From the NCBI GenBank assembly GCA_019623805.1, contig CP053680.1, positions 1,776,001-1,840,000 of the forward strand: 64,000 nucleotides of DNA, in the 5' to 3' direction. Source of the DNA: Gammaproteobacteria bacterium (ex Lamellibrachia satsuma) (GTDB lineage: Bacteria; Pseudomonadota; Gammaproteobacteria; Chromatiales; Chromatiaceae). The position numbers and the translations under genes were made by a program. Below the pieces are notes generated by a model that had not been told where the DNA came from, did no database searches, and worked only from the letters and a program-made list of their open reading frames with translations. Of this stretch, positions 44,912 to 54,624 are shown piece after piece; the first letter of the stretch is position 1; the number at the start of each line of letters is the position of its first letter.

Positions 44912-45823
44912 ATGAGCGACGGCCAGAATCCTGAAAACATCATCTACAATGACCAGTCTATCCGCCTGGATGAACTACTGCAGGAGCATGATCGTCTAGT
45001 ATCAGAAAACACGAATTTAAAGAAGAGAAATAAGAAGGCCATCCGCCGCTTTAACCGGGAAGAGCAGCTAAAGCCCTATCAGGCAGAACTGATCAAGATG
45101 CAGCAGTATCTTGAGTCCACCGGCACGCGTTTTGTCATTCTGTTCGAGGGAAGAGACGCCGCTGGCAAGGGCGGCACCATTCGTCGTGTTGCCCGCTACA
45201 TGAACGAGAAACACTACCGTATCGTCGCCCTCGGAAAACCGACTGATGAACAGAAGACCCAGTGGTTTTTCCAGAAATATGTAACCCAATGCCCCCGTGG
45301 AGGTGAGGTCGTACTCTTCGACCGCAGCTGGTACAACCGCGCCATCGTTGAACCCATCTTCGGGTTCTGTACACCTGACGAGTACGAAAATTTTATGATC
45401 GGCGTAACCGGTTTTGAGAAGGATTTGGTGCGTCAGGGCACAATTCTGGTGAAACTCTACTTTTCCGTTACCAAAGAAGAGCAAGCTCGCCGTTTCGAAC
45501 GCCGCAAGACCGACTCTCTGCGGCAGTGGAAACTATCCGAGATCGACGTCCAGGCCCAGGATCGATGGGACGAGTTCACAAACCAAAAATATGAGATGTT
45601 AAAACGCACCAATACAACCCACTCACCCTGGACCATTATTCGCTCCATCAACAAACACCAGGCCAGGCTCAATGCCATGAAAGTGATCCTGAACGCCGTG
45701 CCTTACGAGCGGCTGGATCCAACGCTCGACTTCGTACCGAGCCACGACGTCGTCATCTCCGGCTCCCGTGAACTGGAACTGATGGAAGCCCAGCGCCTCC
45801 AGAGCGGAAAGTTCGTGGGGTGA
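44912..45823 (+). CDS. ppk2: Polyphosphate kinase 2
   Basis: 303 residues from the ATG at 44912; the upstream frame to 44831 lacks conserved sequence. Walker A FEGRDAAGKGGTIRR is at about 78-92 and Walker B FDRSWYNRA at about 136-144, with a lid segment rich in Arg (ARRFERRKTDSLRQWK). The single-domain length and motifs match PPK2 class I, which uses polyphosphate to make nucleoside triphosphates or the reverse. It is the only polyphosphate gene in the window; the phosphate-uptake genes are broken. Confidence 0.95.
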   Translation: MSDGQNPENIIYNDQSIRLDELLQEHDRLVSENTNLKKRNKKAIRRFNREEQLKPYQAELIKMQQYLESTGTRFVILFEGRDAAGKGGTIRRVARYMNEKHYRIVALGKPTDEQKTQWFFQKYVTQCPRGGEVVLFDRSWYNRAIVEPIFGFCTPDEYENFMIGVTGFEKDLVRQGTILVKLYFSVTKEEQARRFERRKTDSLRQWKLSEIDVQAQDRWDEFTNQKYEMLKRTNTTHSPWTIIRSINKHQARLNAMKVILNAVPYERLDPTLDFVPSHDVVISGSRELELMEAQRLQSGKFVG

Positions 45824-45959
45824 GCCACGACCGTTTGTCCAGTGGACAAACGCAGCGTGGCGAACGGCCGGACAGGAGGTCCGGACCGGGGGTTGAAAAG
45901 AGCCGCCCATGCCTCGCCAGTGATGGCAACTCACATCTTCCTTACGAAGCCTGTCGTTT

Positions 45960-46026
45960 GTAGGCCCGATCAAGCGCAGCGGATCGGGCATTTGGTGCCG
46001 GTTCCGCTACGCTTGAACCCGCTTAC
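45960..46026. repeat. Palindromic repeat pair (type A plus, type B minus)
   Basis: Type A unit at 45960-45989 (GTAGGCCCGATC-AAGCGCAGCG-GATCGGGC) and type B unit in minus orientation at 45997-46026, with their GTAGG-type ends facing outward. It lies in the 230-base gap between ppk2 and the small membrane protein. Confidence 0.88.
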
Positions 46027-46056
46027 TATGGCCACCTTAAAAAGTTTCAAGCCGTC

Positions 46057-46290
46057 TCAACCGGCCGCATCCGATCCCCGCGTCCTTCGAATCAGCTTCA
46101 GCACCACAATCAGTAACGGCGTACCATGCATCAGCAGATCGAAGATATCGATGGGACGGGAGAGCGTGCCATCAACCAGCATCTTGAGCTTTTCCCATAA
46201 ATGGGGTTCAGGATAGAAGGGGGCCAGCGCCAGCAAGACCGCAGGCAATACGATCATCTCGAGTGGTATCTTATCTAACCAGGACATCAT
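46057..46290 (-). CDS. Small two-helix membrane protein
   Basis: 77 residues from the double ATG at 46290. Two hydrophobic segments (about 8-24 and 56-70) flank a conserved-looking middle PEPHLWEKLKMLVDGTLSRP and DLLMHGTPLL. Small proteins like this are common in Proteobacteria and are often mislabelled as RND transporters; the function is unknown. The longer frame to 46386 overlaps the macro-domain gene and was not used. Confidence 0.75.
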   Translation of the reverse strand: MMSWLDKIPLEMIVLPAVLLALAPFYPEPHLWEKLKMLVDGTLSRPIDIFDLLMHGTPLLIVVLKLIRRTRGSDAAG

Positions 46291-46303
46291 AAACGGCTCT
46301 CTT

Positions 46304-46807
46304 TTAAATACATTCTCGGCAAAGCTCACGGTATCGATCTGCATCTGCCTCACTGAAACAACAGACGATGATCTTTTCAAAATCATCCACCCACTCTCTC
46401 ATGGCTGCAAGGGCAATCTCGGCAGCCTGCTGCTTGGGGTAGCCATAGACACCCGTACTGATCGCAGGAAAAGCAATCGAGGCAACACCATGTGCCTTTG
46501 CCACAGAAAATGATTTACGGTAGCAGGATGCCAGCAGCGCTGACTCTCCCCTCTCGCCACCCTGCCAGACCGGCCCAACTGTGTGGACCACCCACTTTAC
46601 AGGCAATTGAAACCCGGGCGTAATACGCGCCTCACCTGCCGGACAACCGCCGAGAGGCCGACATGCGGCAAGCAGATCGGGGCCAGCCGCCCTGTGAATT
46701 GCACCATCCACACCCCCACCGCCCATCAGGGTTGAGTTTGCCGCATTGACCACGGCATCCACTTCAAGTCGGGTGATATCTCCCTGTACAATCTCTATCT
46801 GGCCCAT
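46304..46807 (-). CDS. Macro-domain protein (O-acetyl-ADP-ribose deacetylase-like, YmdB type)
   Basis: 167 residues from the ATG at 46807. It is a complete single macro domain: [20 protein letters not shown] (ADP-ribose-binding loop 1), [12 protein letters not shown], and [20 protein letters not shown] (loop 2). YmdB-type proteins remove O-acetyl groups from ADP-ribose and in E. coli also affect RNase III. It is followed 13 bases downstream by the small membrane protein on the same strand. Confidence 0.93.
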   Translation of the reverse strand: MGQIEIVQGDITRLEVDAVVNAANSTLMGGGGVDGAIHRAAGPDLLAACRPLGGCPAGEARITPGFQLPVKWVVHTVGPVWQGGERGESALLASCYRKSFSVAKAHGVASIAFPAISTGVYGYPKQQAAEIALAAMREWVDDFEKIIVCCFSEADADRYRELCRECI

Positions 46808-46824
46808 CGTAATAATCCCCAGGT

Positions 46825-47145
46825 ATGTCGACGTCCACACTCAATTTGCTACTGGTTGTCATGCTGCTGATCTGGTTCTGGCGTGACAGTCTCAAGGTCA
46901 GAGAGAAAGCCACCCGCATCAGCCGTGCCGCCTGCGATGCTCAAGGTGTGCAATTTCTCGATCAAACCGTCGCCCGACGCCGAATCGGAGTGAGATGGAT
47001 ACGCGCAGGTTTGAAATTCCGCCGACTCTATGAGTTCGACTACAGCCAGGAGGGGAGCGGCAGACAGACAGGTTACATCATAATGCTGGGCAACCAGCTT
47101 GAGCTACTGCATATCGAGACCGAGGAGAGTGGCGAGTTGCACTAG
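46825..47145 (+). CDS. DUF3301 small membrane-anchored protein
   Basis: 106 residues. One N-terminal membrane helix (about 5-21, [18 protein letters not shown]) is followed by a cytoplasmic domain with the DUF3301 features: [20 protein letters not shown], a [12 protein letters not shown] strand and [16 protein letters not shown]. Function unknown. It diverges from the macro-domain gene with only 17 bases between start codons, so the two share a compact promoter region. Confidence 0.85.
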   Translation: MSTSTLNLLLVVMLLIWFWRDSLKVREKATRISRAACDAQGVQFLDQTVARRRIGVRWIRAGLKFRRLYEFDYSQEGSGRQTGYIIMLGNQLELLHIETEESGELH

Positions 47146-47190
47146 CCAGGACAGGCTCGTCATCCAGATTAGAAATAGAGGCTGCTTAGG

Positions 47191-47580
47191 TTATTTCACC
47201 ACTCTGAGAGCCGGCCGGCTACCCGGACCCGGCGGATCAGGCTCGTCATCAGGGTGTTCGGCAGCAGTTTCCATATCGCTGGGAAACAACATACCCTGGT
47301 TGCTCTCCTTGCCGTAAATCCCCAGCACTGCCGCCGGCGGCACATGGACATCCTCCGGGCTACCGTTGAAACGGGCGCTGAAACTGATCCACTCATTTCC
47401 CAGTTCAAGCCCAACCACTGCGGACGGACTCAGATTCAGCACGATGCGCCCCTCATCCACAAAATCCTGAGGAACTATCACCTGCGGAGAATCGGCATTG
47501 ACCAATAGATAGGGCGTCTCTCCATTATCCACCAGCCAATCGTAGAGAGCCCGGATCATATAGGGCTTATTCGAAGTCAT
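47191..47580 (-). CDS. sspB: Stringent starvation protein B, ClpXP adaptor
   Basis: 129 residues. The substrate-binding domain (KPYMIRALYDWLVDNGETPY, IVLNLSPSAVVGLELGNEWI, FSARFNGSPEDVHVP) is complete. A short flexible linker and the C-terminal XB peptide (RPALRVVK) that docks on ClpX follow. SspB delivers ssrA-tagged peptides to ClpXP. It is 21 bases downstream of sspA. Confidence 0.96.
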   Translation of the reverse strand: MTSNKPYMIRALYDWLVDNGETPYLLVNADSPQVIVPQDFVDEGRIVLNLSPSAVVGLELGNEWISFSARFNGSPEDVHVPPAAVLGIYGKESNQGMLFPSDMETAAEHPDDEPDPPGPGSRPALRVVK

Positions 47581-47601
47581 TGGCAGTAATGCTGAACGAT
47601 G

Positions 47602-48225
47602 TTAACCGCGCATCTCCCGCTCTGCTTCAGAGAGACACTGGACGAAGGACTCACGCTCGAACAATCTTGCTGCATACTCGTGCAGGCCCTTGGCGGATGG
47701 GGGAATCTCAATTCCCAACACCGGCAGACGCCAAAGCAATGGGGCAATAGAGCAGTCGACCAGGGTAAAGTCATCGCTCATAAAGAACGGCTTGGCGCCA
47801 AACACCGGCGCGGTCGAAATCAGGCTCTCCCGCAACTCCTTACGCGCCTTTGCTGCATCCTTCTTGCCTGCCATGATGATATCCAACTGACTGTACCAAT
47901 CGTTATCGACCCGATACATCAGCAGTCGCGAGGTCGACCTGGAGACCGGATCCACCGGCAGCAAGGGCGGATGTGGAAAACGCTCGTCCAGATACTCCAT
48001 GATAATACGCGACTCATAAAGCTTTAGGTCCCGGTCCACCAGGGTTGGCAATGTGCCATAGGGATTAAGCTCCATCAAAGCTTCAGGCATATTGAGTGGA
48101 TCGATGTCGTTTACCTCGAACGTGATGTTCTTCTCGGCCAACACCATCCTTACTCTGTGGCAGTAGGGATTCTGCGGGTCCGAATAGAGGGTCATTACTG
48201 AACGCTTGTTAGCAACCGCCGCCAT
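47602..48225 (-). CDS. sspA: Stringent starvation protein A (GST-fold, RNA polymerase-associated)
   Basis: 207 residues from the ATG at 48225, with GGAGAGGT upstream; a longer frame to 48327 crosses the petC terminator and is rejected. The thioredoxin-like half (MTLYSDPQNPYCHRVRMVLA) is followed by a helical half with PHPPLLPVDPVSR, the surface SspA motif. SspA binds sigma-70 RNA polymerase during starvation. It follows petABC behind a strong terminator. Confidence 0.96.
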   Translation of the reverse strand: MAAVANKRSVMTLYSDPQNPYCHRVRMVLAEKNITFEVNDIDPLNMPEALMELNPYGTLPTLVDRDLKLYESRIIMEYLDERFPHPPLLPVDPVSRSTSRLLMYRVDNDWYSQLDIIMAGKKDAAKARKELRESLISTAPVFGAKPFFMSDDFTLVDCSIAPLLWRLPVLGIEIPPSAKGLHEYAARLFERESFVQCLSEAEREMRG

Positions 48226-48302
48226 TGATACCTCTCCAAACTTGACCGGTGAAGCCGCCCCGTCAGGACTTGAATCAACCGGAAACAAAAAAATAACGAA
48301 CG

Positions 48303-48336
48303 AAAAAAGGCGCACAGTATACATCAACTGTGCGCC
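48303..48336 (-). terminator. Strong rho-independent terminator after petABC
   Basis: On the minus strand GGCGCACAGT (48327-48336) and ACTGTGCGCC (48309-48318) make a perfect 10-bp stem, followed by TTTTTT (48303-48308). It separates petABC from sspAB, which must then have its own promoter or read-through. Confidence 0.9.
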
Positions 48337-48365
48337 CTGTGTTTCAGATATTGGCTATCGCCGTA

Positions 48366-49106
48366 TCAATGGACGTCTTTCCAGTACTCTTTCTTGAGCA
48401 TGTAAGCGATCACGAAGAATACCGCAATAAAGAGCAGTACCCACTTACCCAAACGTTGGCGCTCCATCTGAATCGGCTCACCGACATAGCTCAGAAAAGC
48501 CGTCAGGTCACGGGCAGTGCCATCGTACTCTTCTGGACTCATCGTTCCCGGAGTAATCTGTTCGAAGTGGTCGAACACATGGACATCATTGCCGGCAGCA
48601 TCCTTCTCAGTCTTGAACACGGCCTTCTGAGGGCCTTGCAGCTCCCACAATACATGAGGCATGCCGACGTCAGGAAAGACAATGTTGTTTACGCCGAAGG
48701 GGCGTGACTCATCAATATAGAAGCTGCGAAAGTAGGTGTAGAGCCAGTCCACGCCACGAGCCCGGGAGATCACACTCAGATCGGGCGGCACGGTACCGAA
48801 CCAGTCACCGCCCTGATCGGCAGACATTGCGATGTTCATGGTGTCACCGATCTTGTCGGTGGTGAACATCAGGTTATCCTTCACCTCCTGCTCGGTCAGA
48901 CCCAGGTCTTTCGCCATCCGGTTGAAGCGCTGGTACTTGGCCGAGTGACAGCTCAGGCAGTAGTTCATGAAGACCTTGGCACCCCGCTGCAGCGAAGCCT
49001 GATCGGACATGTCGACGTCGGCGTGGTCCAGGTGGGCTCCACCACCGGCGGCCATTCCCAGCGCAGGCACCAGGGCCAACAAAAATGCAGAAATCAGCTT
49101 TTTCAT
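48366..49106 (-). CDS. petC: Cytochrome c1 of the bc1 complex
   Basis: 246 residues. A signal peptide (MKKLISAFLLALVPALGMAA) is followed by the single c-type haem motif CLSCH at 50-54, a periplasmic domain, and a C-terminal membrane anchor (VLLFIAVFFVIAYMLKKEYW). It passes electrons from the Rieske protein to cytochrome c. Its start overlaps the cytochrome b stop by 4 bases (ATGA). Sequence is complete. Confidence 0.97.
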   Translation of the reverse strand: MKKLISAFLLALVPALGMAAGGGAHLDHADVDMSDQASLQRGAKVFMNYCLSCHSAKYQRFNRMAKDLGLTEQEVKDNLMFTTDKIGDTMNIAMSADQGGDWFGTVPPDLSVISRARGVDWLYTYFRSFYIDESRPFGVNNIVFPDVGMPHVLWELQGPQKAVFKTEKDAAGNDVHVFDHFEQITPGTMSPEEYDGTARDLTAFLSYVGEPIQMERQRLGKWVLLFIAVFFVIAYMLKKEYWKDVH

Positions 49107-50344
49107 TCGGTCACCCTCTCAGGAACAGGCTTGGTCTTGTCCATCTTGCTGTAGATCGGCATCAACAGGAAGAACGCGAAGTAGTAGAACGTGCCGATCT
49201 GCGCCATCAGCTTGTACAGATCAGTGGTCGGCTGCACACCCAGGTAACCCAGGACGATGAAATCGACCACGAACAGCCCAAGAATCACCTTGTAGAGGGT
49301 TCCCTTGTAGCGGATCGACTTGACCGGGCTCTTGTCCAGCCAAGGCAGGAAGAACATGATCAGGATCGAGGCAAACATGGCAACAACACCTGGAAAGGCG
49401 GAGCCCGCAATGGAGGGCACCGCGCGCAGAATCGCGTAGAAGGGAGTGAAATACCAGACCGGCGCAATGTGGTCAGGCGTCTTCAGCGGATTGGCCGGCT
49501 CAAAGTTGGGGTGCTCGATGAAGTAGCCCCCCATCTCCGGCGCGAAGAAGACAACTGCCGCGAACAGAAAGAGGAAGCCCGCAATGCCGGCAATATCCTT
49601 CACACTGTAATAGGGGTGAAAGGGAATGCCATCAGCTGGCGCGGTATCGCTCCACCTGTTGCCTTTGGGTCCCTTTTTGATCTCGATACCATCAGGATTG
49701 TTGGAACCCACCTTATGCAGGGCAACGATATGCACGAAGACCAGGGCGGCCAATATGAACGGCAGCAGGAAGTGCAAGGCAAAGAAGCGGTTCAGGGTGG
49801 CGTCCGAGATGACGTAGTCACCACGGATCCAGACACCCAGATCAGGCCCGATCACCGGCACTGCCGAAAACAGATTGACGATAACCTGCGCCCCCCAGTA
49901 GGACATCTGTCCCCAGGGAAGCAGATAACCCATGAAGGCTGTGGCCATCATCGCCAGATAGATGATTACACCGATGATCCACAATAACTCACGCGGCTTC
50001 CGGTGAGAACCGTACATCAACCCGCGGAACATGTGCAGGTAGATAACGATAAAGAATGCCGATGCGCCGGTAGAGTGCATGTAGCGAATCAGCCAGCCCC
50101 AGTCCACGTCGCGCATGATGTACTCGACCGAACCGAAGGCCATCTCTGCATCGGGTTTGTAGCTCATCGCCAGCCAGACACCGGTGAAGATCTGCAGCAC
50201 CAGCACCAGCATCGCCAGTGAACCCATGAAGTACCAGAAGTTGAAGTTCTTCGGGGCGTAGTATTGTGCCAGGTGCTCGTTCCACACCTTGGTCATCGGA
50301 AAGCGATCGTCGATCCAGCCGACGAAGTTCTGCATCATGCTCAT
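49103..50344 (-). CDS. petB: Cytochrome b of the bc1 complex
   Basis: 413 residues with eight expected membrane helices. The paired haem-ligand regions (RYMHSTGASAFFIVIYLHMF and LHFLLPFILAALVFVHIVAL) and the Qo-site PEWY-type loop (PVWYFTPFYAIL variant) are visible. It is the membrane quinol-oxidising core. It overlaps the petA stop by one base and the petC start by four. The Trp in PVWY replaces the more common Glu-Trp pair order, a variant also known in other gammaproteobacteria. Confidence 0.96.
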   Translation of the reverse strand: MSMMQNFVGWIDDRFPMTKVWNEHLAQYYAPKNFNFWYFMGSLAMLVLVLQIFTGVWLAMSYKPDAEMAFGSVEYIMRDVDWGWLIRYMHSTGASAFFIVIYLHMFRGLMYGSHRKPRELLWIIGVIIYLAMMATAFMGYLLPWGQMSYWGAQVIVNLFSAVPVIGPDLGVWIRGDYVISDATLNRFFALHFLLPFILAALVFVHIVALHKVGSNNPDGIEIKKGPKGNRWSDTAPADGIPFHPYYSVKDIAGIAGFLFLFAAVVFFAPEMGGYFIEHPNFEPANPLKTPDHIAPVWYFTPFYAILRAVPSIAGSAFPGVVAMFASILIMFFLPWLDKSPVKSIRYKGTLYKVILGLFVVDFIVLGYLGVQPTTDLYKLMAQIGTFYYFAFFLLMPIYSKMDKTKPVPERVTE

Positions 50345-50937
50345 CAGGAAGCACCTCCATCAGTACCAATCAGTATCCTGGTATCGGAAAGATATTGGTA
50401 GGGGGGAATCTCCAGATTCGTCGGTGCCGGCACGCCTGCGTAGACGCGACCGGCAAGATCGAATCGGGAACCGTGACAGGGGCAGAAAAAACCGCCCTTC
50501 CAGTCGGCGCCCAAGTCGGCGGGAGCGACCTCCGGACGGTAGGTCGGAGAGCAACCCAGGTGGGTGCAGATTCCAACCGCCACCAGGTATTTCTCCTTGA
50601 TGGCCCGGGTGGGATTCTTGCAGTAGGTCGGCTGCTGGGGCACGTCTGAAGCGGGATCCGCGAGAATGCTATCCAGCGCGGACAGATCCTTGAGATTCTG
50701 CTCCGTGCGATGCACGATCCAGACCGGCTTGCCGCGCCATTTGACGCGCATCATCTGCCCCGGTTCCAGCTTGCCGATGTCGGCCTCGACCGGCGCACCT
50801 GCTGCCTTGGCTTTTTCACTGGGGGCCCAAGCCGCCAGGAAAGGGTACACAACGAATCCGGCGCCAACCGCACCGACCGCACTGGTGGCTAGCGTTAAAG
50901 TACGCCGCCTTTTCAAATCAACGCCATCTGCGCTCAT
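50344..50937 (-). CDS. petA: Rieske iron-sulfur subunit of the bc1 complex
   Basis: 197 residues. The N-terminal Tat-like signal-anchor ([20 protein letters not shown]) is followed by the 2Fe-2S domain with CTHLGC at 124-129 and CPCHGS at 152-157, both intact. It takes electrons from quinol at the Qo site. It is the first gene of petABC; the 194-base gap upstream to the NIF3 gene should carry its promoter. Confidence 0.97.
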   Translation of the reverse strand: MSADGVDLKRRRTLTLATSAVGAVGAGFVVYPFLAAWAPSEKAKAAGAPVEADIGKLEPGQMMRVKWRGKPVWIVHRTEQNLKDLSALDSILADPASDVPQQPTYCKNPTRAIKEKYLVAVGICTHLGCSPTYRPEVAPADLGADWKGGFFCPCHGSRFDLAGRVYAGVPAPTNLEIPPYQYLSDTRILIGTDGGAS

Positions 50938-51131
50938 ATCTTTCAGACTCCCCGATTTTCTGGACAGATCGACACATTCTATCCATGTGCAACGACCCTA
51001 GCCGTTCAGGACATTAGAATATACTTAAAAACCCCTAAATTGACCGCGCATTCTCCCCCAAGCTCATCAACAGGTCAAGACTGGCAGGGGTTTTTCTCCT
51101 CATTATCCCATTAGATCAAAAGTAACCGTCT

Positions 51132-51884
51132 CTAAGCAGGATTATCGATATCGACAAAACGACAATCCAGTGAGAATCTTTCCGCCAGGTGCTCAGCCAA
51201 TGCCTGTACGCCATAACGCTCTGTGGCATGATGTCCAGCAGCAAAATAGTGTATGCCCCGCTCTCTGGCAACATGCACTGTGGCTTCCGATATTTCACCT
51301 GAGATATAGGCATCGAGATTAAGATCTGCCGCCTCTTCGATGAAACCCTGGGCGCCTCCGGTACACCAACCTACGCTTTGAATTGCACCACCACCTGAGT
51401 CGATATGCAACGGAGCCCGGCCCAGTACCTCCTGCAAACGCCGCTGTAACTCTACCGCATGTAGAGGAGCCTTCAGGTCGCAACGCCATAGCAGGCCATT
51501 CCCCGCTTCAGTCACCCTTGGGCTTGGAAAGGCCAACCGCTCCGCCAACTGTCGATTGTTTCCCCATTCTGGATGCGCATCCAACGGCAGGTGATAAACC
51601 AGCAGGTTGACCCCGCCCTTGATCAGGGCGCTGATTCGACGTCCCTTCATGCCCCTGATCGATGCAGCCTCTCCTTTCCAGAAAAAACCATGATGCACCA
51701 ACAACGCATCAGCCCCCCAATCGACAGCTGCATCGATCAGGGCCTGACTTGCCGTAACACCCACCATCAAACGTTCCACCTCCGAAACTGCCTCCACCTG
51801 CAAACCATTGGGACAGTAGTCATCGAAGCCGTCGGCATTCAGGCAGTCATTGCAGTAGGTTTCGAGCGAGTGGATGTTGATCAT
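51132..51884 (-). CDS. NIF3/YbgI-type dinuclear metal-centre protein
   Basis: 250 residues from the ATG at 51884. It has the NIF3 pattern: CPNGLQVEAVSEVERLMVGV, DALLVHHGFFWKGEA with metal-binding His residues, and a C-terminal YISGEISEATVHVARERGIH plus YFAAGHHATERYGV. Family members carry two metal ions; the physiological reaction is unsettled. It is divergent from the DegS-type protease, an arrangement also seen in Pseudomonas near petABC. Confidence 0.93.
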   Translation of the reverse strand: MINIHSLETYCNDCLNADGFDDYCPNGLQVEAVSEVERLMVGVTASQALIDAAVDWGADALLVHHGFFWKGEAASIRGMKGRRISALIKGGVNLLVYHLPLDAHPEWGNNRQLAERLAFPSPRVTEAGNGLLWRCDLKAPLHAVELQRRLQEVLGRAPLHIDSGGGAIQSVGWCTGGAQGFIEEAADLNLDAYISGEISEATVHVARERGIHYFAAGHHATERYGVQALAEHLAERFSLDCRFVDIDNPA

Positions 51885-51935
51885 GATTATTCTGTCCTGA
51901 CAGTGGAACTGGTGGCATGTTAGGTTACCCTCACT

Positions 51936-53099
<1,164 letters not shown>

Positions 53100-53209
53100 T
53101 TGAGATAACACCCAATATCTGTTTTCTCGAAGCTATAGGGAGGACTCCGCAACAGCTAACTTATACATAGCCGAGAAAAAAGCCACATTGCCCAAACCAT
53201 CCATGGACA

Positions 53210-54484
53210 TTAGAAACTGGTAGCCCAACCCACCTCTATCTCCCACTGACTCATCCATATCTCACCGGTTTGGGGGCCGGTCATCGGGTTCGTACCGCCC
53301 ACACTCTCTTCCGGCACGTACATGAAGGCAACATTGATCTCGCTCTCGTTCTCCAGCCGCCAGCCAAAACCAGCGGTGTAGTGCTGTCGAACCACGGCGG
53401 GCGCCAGGATGTTGAAGAGCGCCTGTTGGTTCTCGAATGGCTTGGATGCCTGGCTGAACCCGGCCCGGAGCGTCAGATCCTGGCTGTAGAGCCATTGCAG
53501 GCCAAATTTGTAGACGTTCATGTCATCCCAGCCGAATCCGTAGCCCTCATCTGACCCCATCAGCGGCGGAACCGGACCAACCGAGGAGTTGCCGATCGCG
53601 TTGACGTCAGAGAAGAGGATGCGCTGAAAATCGAAGGAGAAGGTCCAGTCCGGTAAAAATATATAGGAGAATCCCAGATCAAAATTAGCGGGAATATCAA
53701 AGTTGCCCTGTTCTGCAAACAGACCTTCGTATTTGTCGAAATCGCTCATCCACAGCTTGGTCTGGTAGGAGGCGCCAATCTTCAGCTGTTCGTCGAATTG
53801 CCACAGCCAGCCCACTCGCAACCCGCCGCCGTAAGAGACATCGGTGCCATTACCGGTAACGCTATCAGGCGATTCAGACATCAGCTTAAAAGGTTCCAGA
53901 CCGGTAGCCGAAAACGACTGGACTGAAAGAATAGGCGTGATACCGATGGAGTGTTGCTCATTCAGCAAGCGTGAATAGGTGATGCCGATAAACATCTGCT
54001 TCAGATCGATGCCGGTCGGACTCGATGCATCAAACTGGGGATCACCCGTCGGGTTGAAACGCGCAAACACCGCTCTGTCATACTCGGTATTCATTCCGCC
54101 ATTGCCACCGATGGCAATACCGATGGAGCTGACTTCATCCAACATATAATTGGCCGCGAAATGGGGAATAAGAAAGAGATCATTTTCACTTTCAACCTTG
54201 CCCGGCTCAATGGGGGCCATTCCCGGCGGGAGATTGTCGTCAGCGGTATAACCCCGTTTGGGGGCAAACAGTGAGGCACCAACTTCGATGCGGTTACCGA
54301 CTACCGCCAGGGAGGCCGGATTGCTTGCCGCGCACATGGCACCAAAGGCCATTGCGACGCAGGCACCGGCCATCGATTTTGATTTTGGCCCATAACCGTG
54401 GGTCCAGTAACCGTTGGTCGCTTCGACAGGTACTGAGAGAGAAACACTTACCAATAGAGCAAGCGATAGGACATATTTTTTCAT
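53210..54484 (-). CDS. OmpP1/FadL-family outer-membrane transporter
   Basis: 424 residues from the ATG at 54484, with GGAG ten bases upstream. A signal peptide (MKKYVLSLALLVSVSLSVPVEA) precedes the FadL start TNGYWTHGYGPKSKSMAGAC and NPASLAVVG hatch region. Beta-barrel strands follow and the last residue is Phe (VGWATSF), typical of Bam-inserted barrels. The family imports long-chain fatty acids or other hydrophobic compounds. The ligand is not determinable here. Confidence 0.93.
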   Translation of the reverse strand: MKKYVLSLALLVSVSLSVPVEATNGYWTHGYGPKSKSMAGACVAMAFGAMCAASNPASLAVVGNRIEVGASLFAPKRGYTADDNLPPGMAPIEPGKVESENDLFLIPHFAANYMLDEVSSIGIAIGGNGGMNTEYDRAVFARFNPTGDPQFDASSPTGIDLKQMFIGITYSRLLNEQHSIGITPILSVQSFSATGLEPFKLMSESPDSVTGNGTDVSYGGGLRVGWLWQFDEQLKIGASYQTKLWMSDFDKYEGLFAEQGNFDIPANFDLGFSYIFLPDWTFSFDFQRILFSDVNAIGNSSVGPVPPLMGSDEGYGFGWDDMNVYKFGLQWLYSQDLTLRAGFSQASKPFENQQALFNILAPAVVRQHYTAGFGWRLENESEINVAFMYVPEESVGGTNPMTGPQTGEIWMSQWEIEVGWATSF

Positions 54485-54624
54485 TTGAGGCTCCTCCAAA
54501 CTACGGACTTCAGGAGTTATTGTTTTTTGCCGACGATAGAGCCGGTCCAATCCGGACTGGAGTAATTTCCCTTAGACGACCAAGGGAAACTACGCCGAAC
54601 CAATGAAGACTCAAATGATGTGAA

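Noticed and set aside
45824-45959. Small gene after ppk2
   Set aside because: The frames here either antisense ppk2 or translate the repeat pair; no ribosome site or conserved start was seen.
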